NCBI GenBank assembly: GCA_003552985.1
Contig: PUPD01000159.1
Span: forward strand, 1-41,729
Origin: Spirochaetaceae bacterium
GTDB lineage: Bacteria; Spirochaetota; Spirochaetia; DSM-27196; SLAA01
Direction: 5' to 3'
DNA: 41,729 nucleotides
Shown one piece after another: positions 34,044 through 41,254 of this stretch (position 1 is the stretch's first letter; each line of letters opens with the position of its first letter). Below the pieces are notes generated by a model. It saw only the letters and a program-made list of their open reading frames with translations, searched no databases and was not told the origin of the DNA. The position numbers were made by a program, and so were the translations under genes.

Positions 34044-35218
34044 TGAATAACGGGATTGAGCCGAACGGCGCACACAATGCGGATGAAACATTCAAGCAGC
34101 ACCTCGAGGATGAGGAGCGCATGCAGAAGGAGCGCGCTCATCAGCTCGCCGAGCTTTCGCAGAAGGCGTACCAACTGCTGAAGGAAGACTATCTTGCTGA
34201 AGCAGAAGATCTCTTCAAAGAAATGCTCGCGCTTGAATCGCACAACAACTATGCCCTGGTCGGGCTCGGCGACGCGGCGCGCAAGCGCAAGGCATTCCAC
34301 GAGGCGGTCGAGTACTACCAGCGCTGTTTGGAACACTTTCCGCAGAACAACTATGCACTCTTTGGGCTCGCGGACTGTTACAAGTCGCTGCGTCATTATC
34401 ACAAGGCGATCGACGTCTGGGAGCGATACTTAGAGCACGATGACCGCAACGTCACGGTGCTGACCCGGGTTGCGGACGCATATCGGAAAGTCCGCAATCT
34501 ACAGCGCTCACAGGAGCTTTATCTCAAGGTGCTGCAGATAGAGCCCGACAACGCCTACGCACTGATCGGGCTGGGACATCTGCACTATGACTTCAAGGAT
34601 TTCGAGAAGGCGAAGTCGTACTGGGAACGCATCCACCAGCTCCACGGTGAGAGCGTCGACATACGCGTGCTCACCTCATTGGGAAACTGCCATCGCAAAC
34701 TCAAGACCTATGCCGACGGGCTGCGCTACTTCGAAGCTGCGCTTGAACGCGAGCCGTACAACTTCTATGCCCTGTTCGGAATGGCCGACTGTTACCGGGG
34801 GATGAACCAACAGACCCAATCATTGCAGTACTGGAACAGAATCCTTGAACGCGACCCCGACAACAAAGTCATCCTTACCCGAGCGGGCGATGCGTATCGG
34901 AACATGCAGGACTACGATAGGGCTGCTATGTACTACAAGAAGGCGCTCAATATCGAGTTCGACGTGTACGCCGTACTCGGTCTGGCGCTGATCAACAAGG
35001 CCCAAGGCAAGCTCCACGACGCGATCGAGTCGCTCGAAGGGCTCGTGAAGTCAGATCCCAAGAACCACCGACTCTCCACCGAGATCGCCGACTGCTACGT
35101 GAAGCTCGGCCAACCACAGAAAGCCCTCGAAGTCCTCAGCCGGTTTCAGAAACTTGGGATTCGCAATCGGCATGTCTACGACATGTACGAGCGGCTGCGA
35201 AACCGTGCCGCCGAATGA
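34040..35218 (+). CDS. TPR-repeat protein, cytosolic
   Basis: A 392-aa protein built almost wholly of TPR units. After a charged N-terminal helix (residues 15-45), about ten repeats of 34 aa follow, e.g. NNYALVGLGDAARKRKAFHE, NNYALFGLADCYKSLRHYHK, NAYALIGLGHLHYDFKDFEK. The near-identical repeat wording (NxYALxGLxD) shows recent internal duplication or strong selection. No signal peptide or membrane helix. It is coupled to the 122-aa protein upstream. Such proteins are common in spirochaete genomes and act as interaction platforms; nothing here names the client. Confidence 0.9.
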   Translation: MMNNGIEPNGAHNADETFKQHLEDEERMQKERAHQLAELSQKAYQLLKEDYLAEAEDLFKEMLALESHNNYALVGLGDAARKRKAFHEAVEYYQRCLEHFPQNNYALFGLADCYKSLRHYHKAIDVWERYLEHDDRNVTVLTRVADAYRKVRNLQRSQELYLKVLQIEPDNAYALIGLGHLHYDFKDFEKAKSYWERIHQLHGESVDIRVLTSLGNCHRKLKTYADGLRYFEAALEREPYNFYALFGMADCYRGMNQQTQSLQYWNRILERDPDNKVILTRAGDAYRNMQDYDRAAMYYKKALNIEFDVYAVLGLALINKAQGKLHDAIESLEGLVKSDPKNHRLSTEIADCYVKLGQPQKALEVLSRFQKLGIRNRHVYDMYERLRNRAAE

Positions 35219-35228
35219 GCCCGGTCGC

Positions 35229-35242
35229 CCGCCGGCCGGCGG
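35229..35242. other. Palindrome between convergent stops
   Basis: CCGCCGGCCGGCGG, a perfect 14-nt palindrome, fills the 25-nt gap between the TPR gene stop and the alaS stop. It may terminate both transcripts weakly; there is no T tract. Confidence 0.35.
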
Positions 35243-35243
35243 T

Positions 35244-37028
35244 CTATTGCACTACAGCTCTGATCCGCCGCACACCCTGCGACGACGACTGCTCCTTGGT
35301 GATCTTGAACTCCCCGATCTCACAGGTGCTCGAAACATGCGGTCCGCCGCACACCTCCCGTGAGTAATCCCCAATGGAGTACACTGTAACGACCTCATCA
35401 TAGCGATCACCGAACAGCGCAATTGCGCCGCTGTCACGCGCTTCGCCCAGGGTCATGGTATCGACCGTTACCGGGAGGTCTCGTTGGATCTGCTCGTTCA
35501 CTATCTTTTCCACATCCTCGATCTGCTCGGGTGTCATCTTGTCCGAATGCACGAAGTCGAATCGCAGTCGTTGCGGCGTGATATTGCTCCCCTTCTGCGC
35601 CACGTGGTCGCCGAGGACATCGCGCAGGGCCTGATGCAGCAGATGAGTGGCGGTATGCAACCGGGTGGTAAGCTCAGTGTGATCAGCCAGACCGCCTTTA
35701 AAACTGCTGGTCTCGTCCATTTTGGAGCGTCGCTGATGCTCCTCAAAAGCCTTGTCGAACCCTTCACGGTCCACGATCAACCCATGTTCGCGTGCTAACT
35801 CTTCGGTGATCTCCACCGGAAACCCGTAGGTATCGTAGAGTCGGAACGCAACCTCACCGGGAATGGTGCGGTCTTTCTGCTCAAGCAGCTCCGGCAGCTT
35901 CTTCGCAAACTCCTGCTCGCCTTTCTGCAACGTTCGCAGAAAACGCTCTTCTTCGGCGTGTAGCTCATCGATAATGACGTTGTATTTCTCCACCAAAACC
36001 GGATACGGGTCGCAGTAAATATCGACCACGACCGAAGCGAGATGCCCCAGGAACGGGTCCGAAAGCCCGAGTTTGCGTCCGTGCCGTACAGCTCGGCGGA
36101 TAAGGCGCCGCAGAATATAGCCCTGTTGTACGTTCGACGGCTTAACCCCCTTTTCGTCACCAAGGATGAAGGTTGCCGTGCGCACATGATCGGAGACAAT
36201 GCGTATCGACCGGTCACAGTCTTCGTCCTCGCCGTAGCGCTTTGCGATCAACTCCTCGAGTTTGGCGATGATCGGGGTGAAGACCTCGGTCTCGTATACC
36301 GAGTTCTTCCCTTGCAGGATAGCGATCGTTCGCTCGATCCCCATCCCGGTATCCACACACTTGCGTTGCAGCTGTACGTAGGTGCCGTCCGCCTTCTTGT
36401 TGTACTCCATGAAGACGTCATTCCAGACTTCCATATACTTGCCGTCAGATATACCCGGACGGCTCTCCGGCGTCCCGGGAACGCCGGTGTCGATGAACAT
36501 CTCGGTATCCGGCCCACAGGGGCCGGTTGCGCCCGCCGGGCCCCACCAGTTGTCCGAGCGCGGAAGATAATGGATGCGCTCGCGTGGGATACCGAGCGAT
36601 TCCCAGACGGCCGCAGATTCACGATCGGGCGGTACTTCCTCGTCGCCCTCGAACACCGTAATCGATATCTTCTCAGGGCCGATTCCAAGCCACTGCGGTG
36701 AGGTGAGGAACTCGTAGCTCATCTTGATCGCCTCTTCCTTGAAGTAATCACCGAGCGACCAGTTTCCAAGCATCTCAAAAAACGTCAGGTGACTAAAATC
36801 ACCGACGTCGTCGATATCGCCGGTGCGGATGCACTTCTGATAGTCAACAAGGCGGTTACCGGCCGGATGCTCCTGCCCCAGCAGGTACGGTACCAGCGGA
36901 TGCATTCCGGCGGTGGTGAACAACACCGTCGGATCGTTCTCCGGAATCAATGAAGCGCCGGAGATCTGCACGTGGTCGTGCTCTTCGAAAAACTGAATAT
37001 ACTTCCTGCGGAGTTCATCTGCTGTCAT
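35244..37028 (-). CDS. alaS: Alanyl-tRNA synthetase, short spirochaetal form
   Basis: A 594-aa AlaRS. The class II catalytic domain (1 to about 240) has GASLIPENDPTVLFTTAGM, WNDVFMEYN and GMGIERT. The tRNA-recognition domain follows, then the editing domain with HTATHLLH (about 470) and the zinc-binding CGGPHV near the end. The C-terminal oligomerisation/C-Ala domain (about 250-280 aa in most bacteria) is absent. This is known for spirochaetes, so it is a lineage trait rather than a truncation. The ATG has no Shine-Dalgarno. A promoter with its -10 only 9 nt upstream suggests a leaderless message. Confidence 0.97.
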   Translation of the reverse strand: MTADELRRKYIQFFEEHDHVQISGASLIPENDPTVLFTTAGMHPLVPYLLGQEHPAGNRLVDYQKCIRTGDIDDVGDFSHLTFFEMLGNWSLGDYFKEEAIKMSYEFLTSPQWLGIGPEKISITVFEGDEEVPPDRESAAVWESLGIPRERIHYLPRSDNWWGPAGATGPCGPDTEMFIDTGVPGTPESRPGISDGKYMEVWNDVFMEYNKKADGTYVQLQRKCVDTGMGIERTIAILQGKNSVYETEVFTPIIAKLEELIAKRYGEDEDCDRSIRIVSDHVRTATFILGDEKGVKPSNVQQGYILRRLIRRAVRHGRKLGLSDPFLGHLASVVVDIYCDPYPVLVEKYNVIIDELHAEEERFLRTLQKGEQEFAKKLPELLEQKDRTIPGEVAFRLYDTYGFPVEITEELAREHGLIVDREGFDKAFEEHQRRSKMDETSSFKGGLADHTELTTRLHTATHLLHQALRDVLGDHVAQKGSNITPQRLRFDFVHSDKMTPEQIEDVEKIVNEQIQRDLPVTVDTMTLGEARDSGAIALFGDRYDEVVTVYSIGDYSREVCGGPHVSSTCEIGEFKITKEQSSSQGVRRIRAVVQ

Positions 37029-37037
37029 GGTAACAAG

Positions 37038-37066
37038 ATATTACGAATCGTGGTTGCACGTGTCAA
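37038..37066 (-). promoter_or_regulatory. alaS promoter (leaderless type)
   Basis: Minus strand: perfect -35 TTGACA (complement of 37061-37066), 17-bp spacer, -10 TAATAT (complement of 37038-37043), then 9 nt to the alaS ATG. The predicted leader is about 3 nt. Confidence 0.6.
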
Positions 37067-37144
37067 TCGCACTGCCAAATCGGCCGCCGAGTGAAGGTCA
37101 ACGGAGTCGTCCTGCCGCCATGTGCGGCGGGTGGCCCCGCACGC

Positions 37145-37672
37145 TCATATTTCCTCAAACTCGTCGTCGTTGTCCGAGCCGCGCAGGTCCGGGAAGACGT
37201 ACACGATGCTGCCGCTCTTGCGCACGCGCAACTCACAGAAACCGCGCTCAGCGAGGCGTTCTAGATGGGCCTTGGCCTGATCGGTCGTGACGTTGCCTTC
37301 GAGCGCAACCGTCGCGGGCGTGGCGATACCGTCGTTTCGTTTGGCGGTGCGGAGGATAACCTGTTCAATAGTCGGCGGTTGATTGCTCGGCCGTCCCGCC
37401 GCGCGCCCCAGTCGTTCCTGACGCAAGGCTTCAAAGACCGCGGCGTCCGGGTCGGCCCCACCGAAGCCGTAGCCTAAGCGCTGTCTGATCTGTGCTTCCC
37501 GCACTTGCTCCGGCAGCGTAAGCGCATCATACAGGGTCCCGAAGCCGAACAATCCCCAGGTGAAGAAGTACACCAGCCCGCTACCAAACTTTCCGAGATA
37601 AAACCGATGCAACCCTGCCATTCCAAAGAACGAGGCTGCCCAAAACAAGTACGCCATACCGAGTGACGGCAA
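37145..37672 (-). CDS. TM2-domain protein with C-terminal winged-helix-like domain
   Basis: A 175-aa protein. Residues 1-50 form a TM2 domain, two helices with the characteristic GLHRFYLGKFGSGLVYFF and GFGTLYDAL. After a linker (about 50-95), residues 100-160 read like a winged helix (IEQVILRTAKRNDGIATPATV, AKAHLERLAERGFCELRV). The tail is acidic. TM2 proteins sit in the cytoplasmic membrane; the fused domain would face the cytosol and could bind protein or nucleic acid. The start is TTG at 37672 with GGAGGAG upstream; an ATG five codons later is possible. It follows fliG by 30 nt. Confidence 0.8.
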   Translation of the reverse strand: MPSLGMAYLFWAASFFGMAGLHRFYLGKFGSGLVYFFTWGLFGFGTLYDALTLPEQVREAQIRQRLGYGFGGADPDAAVFEALRQERLGRAAGRPSNQPPTIEQVILRTAKRNDGIATPATVALEGNVTTDQAKAHLERLAERGFCELRVRKSGSIVYVFPDLRGSDNDDEFEEI

Positions 37673-37702
37673 TCCAATCTCCTCCCTCGTCGTCCGGCCG
37701 GC

Positions 37703-39382
37703 CTAATCGACCAGGTCGTCCTGATCGATAAAGCGAAGCTTACCCTCCGCTTCAAGCTCCCGCAGTCGCGACACAAACTTGTCGACCGCCTCATCCACGT
37801 CACGTCGCGGAACCGGGCCGAGTCGCTCGTATTCTTCGGCAACCATGCGGCGTCGCCGCACCGACAGGTTGTTCAACAGCGTTGTACGGATCTCTTCACG
37901 CTTGCCCTTCAGTATCAAGGCCAACTCGGTATCGGACAGCTCACGCAACACCCGTTGCAGATCCGCATCTTCAATATACATCACCGACTCTATGGTGAAC
38001 AACTGCTGCTCTATCGCCTCGGCAAGCTCAGGATCATCGCTGCGGAAGCGCTCGATTATCTCTTCCCCGGAGGCGACATCCATGTGTCGCAGGATCGCAG
38101 CAATTGTGCCCTGGCCGTCCACGTCCTGCGAAACCACCCGGCCCTGGCGCCGAATCTTCTCCTTGATCGCCTCTTCGATCTGCTGTAAAACCGTAGTATC
38201 AATCTTTTGCATCCGCGAGAGGCGCTTGACCACCTCACGTTGCCCCTCCAACGGCATTGCCTGCAGCACCTTAGATGCGGTAGGCGGCGACAGCCAGGAA
38301 AGCACGATGCTGGTAACCGCCGGAGCCTCGTTCTTGAACAGTGCGATCAGTTGCGTTGGCTCAAGTTCTTCGAGAAAGTCGAAGTAATTCCGTGCCGGTC
38401 TGCCGACCGCGCGGGCAAAGATCTTCTGCGCCTGCTCCTCACCGAAGGCGCTGCGTAGGAACTGAACGGCAGTTTCGTTGCCTCCCTGTGGCTCGAGACG
38501 CGTGCGCCTGATCAATGCACCGAACTCGCCCGCAAGTTCCTGTGCTTCCTCGCGCCGCACCGTCTTGATACGGGAGATCTCGCCGGTTACGCGCTCGATC
38601 TCGTCGCTCGAGAGGTGGCGGAGAATCTCAGCCGCCTGCTCCTTGCCGAGCACCAGGAGCATCTTGGCAACCCGGCGCGCGATCGGCTCCTTCTCAACCA
38701 GGTCGGTTTTGCCCGCCTCCCTCGAGGTGGACCTTCCGGTTGTCAGCTTCCCGCTCGCAAGAGGTTTCGCATCAGGGGGAACCGTGGTCTTGGCAAGCCC
38801 GCCCGGTGTTGAGCCGGATACGCCCTGTTCTGCAGCCCCCTTCACAGGGCTCCCCTGTTGTGCACGACCGCTACGTTCGCCACCACCGGGCTCGGAGCTA
38901 TTTCCTTCGCGGCCTTCGTGCGCCGGGCCGCCTGCCGTGCCAGGCTCGGCGTATCGGCTCGGCGCCATATCACCCGCAACCGGCTCACTCGGACGCCGCA
39001 GGCGCCGGGCCACAAGCTCAGCGAGGCGCCCAAACCGGTGTTTCTTTCCCGGAGCATGATGCTCATGCTCCGCCTGGCCCTGTTCCCACACAACACGGCC
39101 GCGAGCCTCGGGCTGCTCGGCAGCAAGTTCACCGGCAGCGGGGGCGCCGTCCCCCGAAGCCTGCTGCCGCTTGCGCGGCTCCGTGTTTTGGCCCTGGGCC
39201 GAGTTGTCTGGCGAGCTCCCACCGGCTGCAGCGCGCCGATCGGCCGCTTCATCGTCACCTTCGCCCTCGCGGTCCGCATCGGCGTCGTCGGGTTGCCTGC
39301 GCTGACCCTGCACGCTTCGGTACGCATGCAATCGCCGTTTATTCAGGTCCATGAAACGAGAATAACTTCCCTCGGTAACCAT
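37703..39382 (-). CDS. fliG: Flagellar motor switch protein FliG, FliG1-type with long N-terminal extension
   Basis: A 559-aa FliG-family protein. The FliG core begins near residue 231 (ARRVAKMLLVLGKEQAAEIL) and runs to the end with FliG-N, middle and C-terminal domains. The C-terminal motor helix keeps LKG, SVR, an acidic EE pair and LGPV. The FliM-binding EHPQ motif of the middle domain is replaced by EAPA. The first about 230 residues are low-complexity, Gly/Ala/Glu/Arg-rich and predicted disordered, with one basic amphipathic stretch (RLAELVARRLRR, about 119-130). Spirochaetes usually have two FliG proteins; the divergent, extended copy is FliG1. Start options are TTG 39388, ATG 39382 and ATG 39352; none has a good ribosome-binding site. 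Confidence 0.9.
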   Translation of the reverse strand: MVTEGSYSRFMDLNKRRLHAYRSVQGQRRQPDDADADREGEGDDEAADRRAAAGGSSPDNSAQGQNTEPRKRQQASGDGAPAAGELAAEQPEARGRVVWEQGQAEHEHHAPGKKHRFGRLAELVARRLRRPSEPVAGDMAPSRYAEPGTAGGPAHEGREGNSSEPGGGERSGRAQQGSPVKGAAEQGVSGSTPGGLAKTTVPPDAKPLASGKLTTGRSTSREAGKTDLVEKEPIARRVAKMLLVLGKEQAAEILRHLSSDEIERVTGEISRIKTVRREEAQELAGEFGALIRRTRLEPQGGNETAVQFLRSAFGEEQAQKIFARAVGRPARNYFDFLEELEPTQLIALFKNEAPAVTSIVLSWLSPPTASKVLQAMPLEGQREVVKRLSRMQKIDTTVLQQIEEAIKEKIRRQGRVVSQDVDGQGTIAAILRHMDVASGEEIIERFRSDDPELAEAIEQQLFTIESVMYIEDADLQRVLRELSDTELALILKGKREEIRTTLLNNLSVRRRRMVAEEYERLGPVPRRDVDEAVDKFVSRLRELEAEGKLRFIDQDDLVD

Positions 39383-39398
39383 GGTCAACTGCGGTCAC

Positions 39399-39427
39399 TT
39401 GACAGGTTCGTACAGATAGGTTATAAG
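39399..39427 (+). promoter_or_regulatory. tRNA-Phe promoter
   Basis: A perfect -35 TTGACA (39399-39404), a 17-bp spacer and -10 TATAAG (39422-39427). The predicted start is near 39434, about 19 nt before the mature tRNA. The -10 overlaps that of the divergent fliG promoter. Confidence 0.75.
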
Positions 39428-39447
39428 TGGCACAACCATCGCAGCAA
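39420..39447 (-). promoter_or_regulatory. Candidate fliG promoter overlapping the tRNA promoter
   Basis: Minus strand: -35 TTGCTG (complement of 39442-39447), 16-bp spacer, -10 TATAAC (complement of 39420-39425). The start would be near 39413, about 31 nt before the ATG at 39382. Four base pairs are shared with the tRNA -10 hexamer. Confidence 0.45.
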
Positions 39448-39452
39448 CACGC

Positions 39453-39528
39453 GCCGCTGTAGCTCAGTCGGTAGAGCAGGGGACTGAAAATCCCCGTGTC
39501 AACGGTTCGATTCCGTTCGGCGGCACCA
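39453..39528 (+). tRNA. tRNA-Phe (GAA)
   Basis: A 76-nt cloverleaf with encoded CCA. The acceptor stem GCCGCTG pairs with CGGCGGC (one T-G wobble), the D arm contains AGCTCAGTCGGTAGAGC, the anticodon stem GGGGA/TCCCC closes the loop CTGAAAA with anticodon GAA, and the T arm has GGTTCGATTCC. Discriminator A, then CCA at 39526-39528. It has its own promoter and terminator, so it is a single-gene unit. Confidence 0.98.
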
Positions 39529-39534
39529 TTGTTC

Positions 39535-39569
39535 GAGCCCTATACCGCTTCGGTATAGGGCTCTTTTTT
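39535..39569 (+). terminator. Intrinsic terminator of tRNA-Phe
   Basis: A 13-bp perfect stem GAGCCCTATACCG/CGGTATAGGGCTC with a 3-nt loop (CTT), followed by six T residues at 39564-39569. It begins 7 nt after the tRNA CCA end. Confidence 0.95.
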
Positions 39570-39839
39570 CGTGCGCGCTGTTCCGCAGCAGGCACTTGGA
39601 CGTGAGCACTTTCTACGGAAACCACTGGACTAACCGCCGGCGACCGGCAAGGACATCCACCTCGAGACAGGATCTGAGGGGAAGCGGAGATCATGGATAC
39701 TTATTCAACACAAAAACGATTTTGATTGGTCGTGCCTCAGGGCGGCGTGGTACGATCCATGGTCGACCCGGGCGAGGTGTGACAAGCAGTCACCTTCATC
39801 GGATGTTGATGGAAGAAAGCCGCCGAGCCGGTTTGGCTG
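39570..39839. other. Non-coding or decayed stretch downstream of tRNA-Phe
   Basis: I see no convincing gene here. The composition is more A/T-rich in places (around 39694-39730) than the flanks. A short frame at 39694 with GGAG upstream ends after ten codons. A possible weak promoter is TTGGTC at 39726-39731 with TACGAT at 39751-39756 (19-bp spacer, extended TGG before the -10). No copy of the tRNA 3' end and no integrase remnant was recognised. Confidence 0.5.
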
Positions 39840-40049
39840 GTGGTTGTTCTCCTGCAGGAGTGTTTGGATGACGTGGACGTGCCGAGAATCTATGCGCCGG
39901 TCAACACGTTTGCGGCGATGCAAAGCATCAGCAACCATACGGCGAGAATCCGTATTGAGGACCGTAAAAGGGTCACCCGCGCGATCGAGCTCATGGAGGA
40001 CGGGATTGATTTTGTTCGACTGTTGGATTCATTGACGGCGCTATCGTGA
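39840..40049 (+). CDS. Possible small protein upstream of the putAbiC gene
   Basis: A frame of up to 69 aa whose stop lies 8 nt before the putAbiC ATG. Starts could be GTG 39840, TTG 39864 (AGGAG three nt upstream) or GTG 39873. The C-terminal part (IEDRKRVTRAIELMEDGIDF) reads like a charged amphipathic helix and is not Arg-biased noise like the other short frames nearby. No family is recognised. It could be a small partner of the putAbiC protein, or the 3' remnant of a deleted gene, since an in-frame stop occurs at 39807. Confidence 0.35.
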   Translation: MVVLLQECLDDVDVPRIYAPVNTFAAMQSISNHTARIRIEDRKRVTRAIELMEDGIDFVRLLDSLTALS

Positions 40050-40057
40050 GGTAAATC

Positions 40058-41008
40058 ATGCAGAGAGCTCTGTATTACGCCGCTGTGATAATCGGGGGCG
40101 CCTTTTCCAGCGTCGGAATCAGCCTATTCCTCGCATTTGCCCTCTCTACGCAGGGGCGGGCCCTAACCGACATTTCCGGTCTGCAAAGTGGTGCCGATTA
40201 CGGGCAGTTCATTGGGGGGTTTCTCGGGACGATCATCAGCGTAGTGGTCTCCTTTTTCCTGCTTGCCACACTCTTGAATCAGAGTCTGACCAACGCGAAA
40301 GTAGCATTCGAGAGCAATTTCTATAAGATGCTTGACTATCACTTCCAGCACATAGCGTCTCTCACAGTCAAGCACGTCCGGGCCAGCGCCCCTGCTTCTT
40401 TCGAAGCGGTCACGGGAAAGCGCGTCTTTACCGTGTTCAAACTTCATCTGGAGCGACTGCTCAAGATCGTGCGGGATCTCAGTGCGTCTCTGCAGGTCGG
40501 ACTCCACGACGACCAGATCATCGATATCGCCTGCATAGCGTTCTACTATGGATTGGACGAGGAGAACCGCGGCTTTCTACAGGATAAGCTACGCCGATAC
40601 CCCCGCAGCCAAGAACTGGTAGACCTGTTGATAAACGCCAAGAATTCCCGCCTGCAACACGATCATGAACATGTCGGCCGGGCGAATCAGACCAACTTGA
40701 GCAGTTATTTCAGTAACATGTACCATCTCATCAAGTATGTGGATACCCGCACAATTCTCACCAGCCGGGAAAAGATTCGCTATATGAATATCTTGCGCGC
40801 GCAGCTTTCGAATGCGGAGCTATGGTTGCTCTACTTCAATGTAGTATCCCGGTTCGGTCGGAAGTGGTTGCAGAACAACTACATAATCAAATACCAGTTG
40901 ATCAGGAACATGCCCTACGGATTCTGCAACCCTTTCGATCATACGAGCAAGTTCCCCATGCAGTACGACGACGATGAGGAGAACTTGCCTGTAGCGCACC
41001 ATGTCTGA
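40058..41008 (+). CDS. Putative phage abortive-infection protein (putAbiC-like)
   Basis: A 316-aa protein. Two N-terminal transmembrane helices (about residues 7-28 and 50-73) are followed by a cytosolic helical domain. The region 213-285 carries the pattern I associate with the putAbiC family: SSYFSNMYHLIKYVD, then YMNILRAQLSNAELWLLYFN, then IIKYQLIRNMP. This architecture and motif set are those of the 'putative phage abortive infection protein' family related to lactococcal AbiC. Defence by cell shutdown is a family inference. ATG with GAGGT upstream. It lies just after tRNA-Phe in a visibly more A/T-rich patch, between conserved chromosomal genes, which suggests acquisition by transfer. 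Confidence 0.78.
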   Translation: MQRALYYAAVIIGGAFSSVGISLFLAFALSTQGRALTDISGLQSGADYGQFIGGFLGTIISVVVSFFLLATLLNQSLTNAKVAFESNFYKMLDYHFQHIASLTVKHVRASAPASFEAVTGKRVFTVFKLHLERLLKIVRDLSASLQVGLHDDQIIDIACIAFYYGLDEENRGFLQDKLRRYPRSQELVDLLINAKNSRLQHDHEHVGRANQTNLSSYFSNMYHLIKYVDTRTILTSREKIRYMNILRAQLSNAELWLLYFNVVSRFGRKWLQNNYIIKYQLIRNMPYGFCNPFDHTSKFPMQYDDDEENLPVAHHV

Positions 41009-41077
41009 ATGGCACTTAGCATGTAGATTAGAGCTTGAACGCTCCGGAGGTTCCCGGAGAGTCTGAGTATGAGTATT

Positions 41078-41102
41078 CCCCAAGTTCGCCCAGCTCTTGG
41101 GG
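41078..41102 (+). terminator. Possible weak terminator after the putAbiC gene
   Basis: CCCCAAG (41078-41084) pairs with CTTGGGG (41096-41102) around an 11-nt loop, and a second small hairpin (CTCCGG/CCGGAG) lies at 41042-41059. No T tract follows either. Confidence 0.3.
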
Positions 41103-41133
41103 CGGAAACGTGTTGCGCCCTGCCGGGCGCACC

Positions 41134-41164
41134 AAAAAAGGGCCGGCCCTTCAGGAGAGCCGGC
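41134..41164 (-). terminator. Intrinsic terminator of ppdK
   Basis: Minus strand: a 9-bp stem GCCGGCTCT/AGGGCCGGC (with T-G and C-G closing pairs) around loop CCTGA, followed by six T residues (complement of 41134-41139). It lies about 90 nt past the ppdK stop. Confidence 0.85.
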
Positions 41165-41254
41165 TCTGCTTTCGTTGTATAGCTTCTCTAGGCTGCGTCA
41201 CAAGGGCTTGCGCAGGCAGACCTACGGCCCCGCCCGGCCCTTTTGCCCGAGACC

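Noticed and set aside
35244-35300. Truncation of alaS at its 3' end
   Set aside because: Lack of the C-terminal domain is the normal state in spirochaetes, and the zinc-binding CGGPHV end of the editing domain is complete.
39705-39938. Minus-strand frame of 77 codons in the accessory patch
   Set aside because: His/Arg-rich and without a ribosome-binding site; it overlaps the better plus-strand candidate.
39453-41254. Integrative element bounded by a repeat of the tRNA-Phe 3' end
   Set aside because: No second copy of the tRNA 3' end and no integrase could be found within the window, so element boundaries are not supported.
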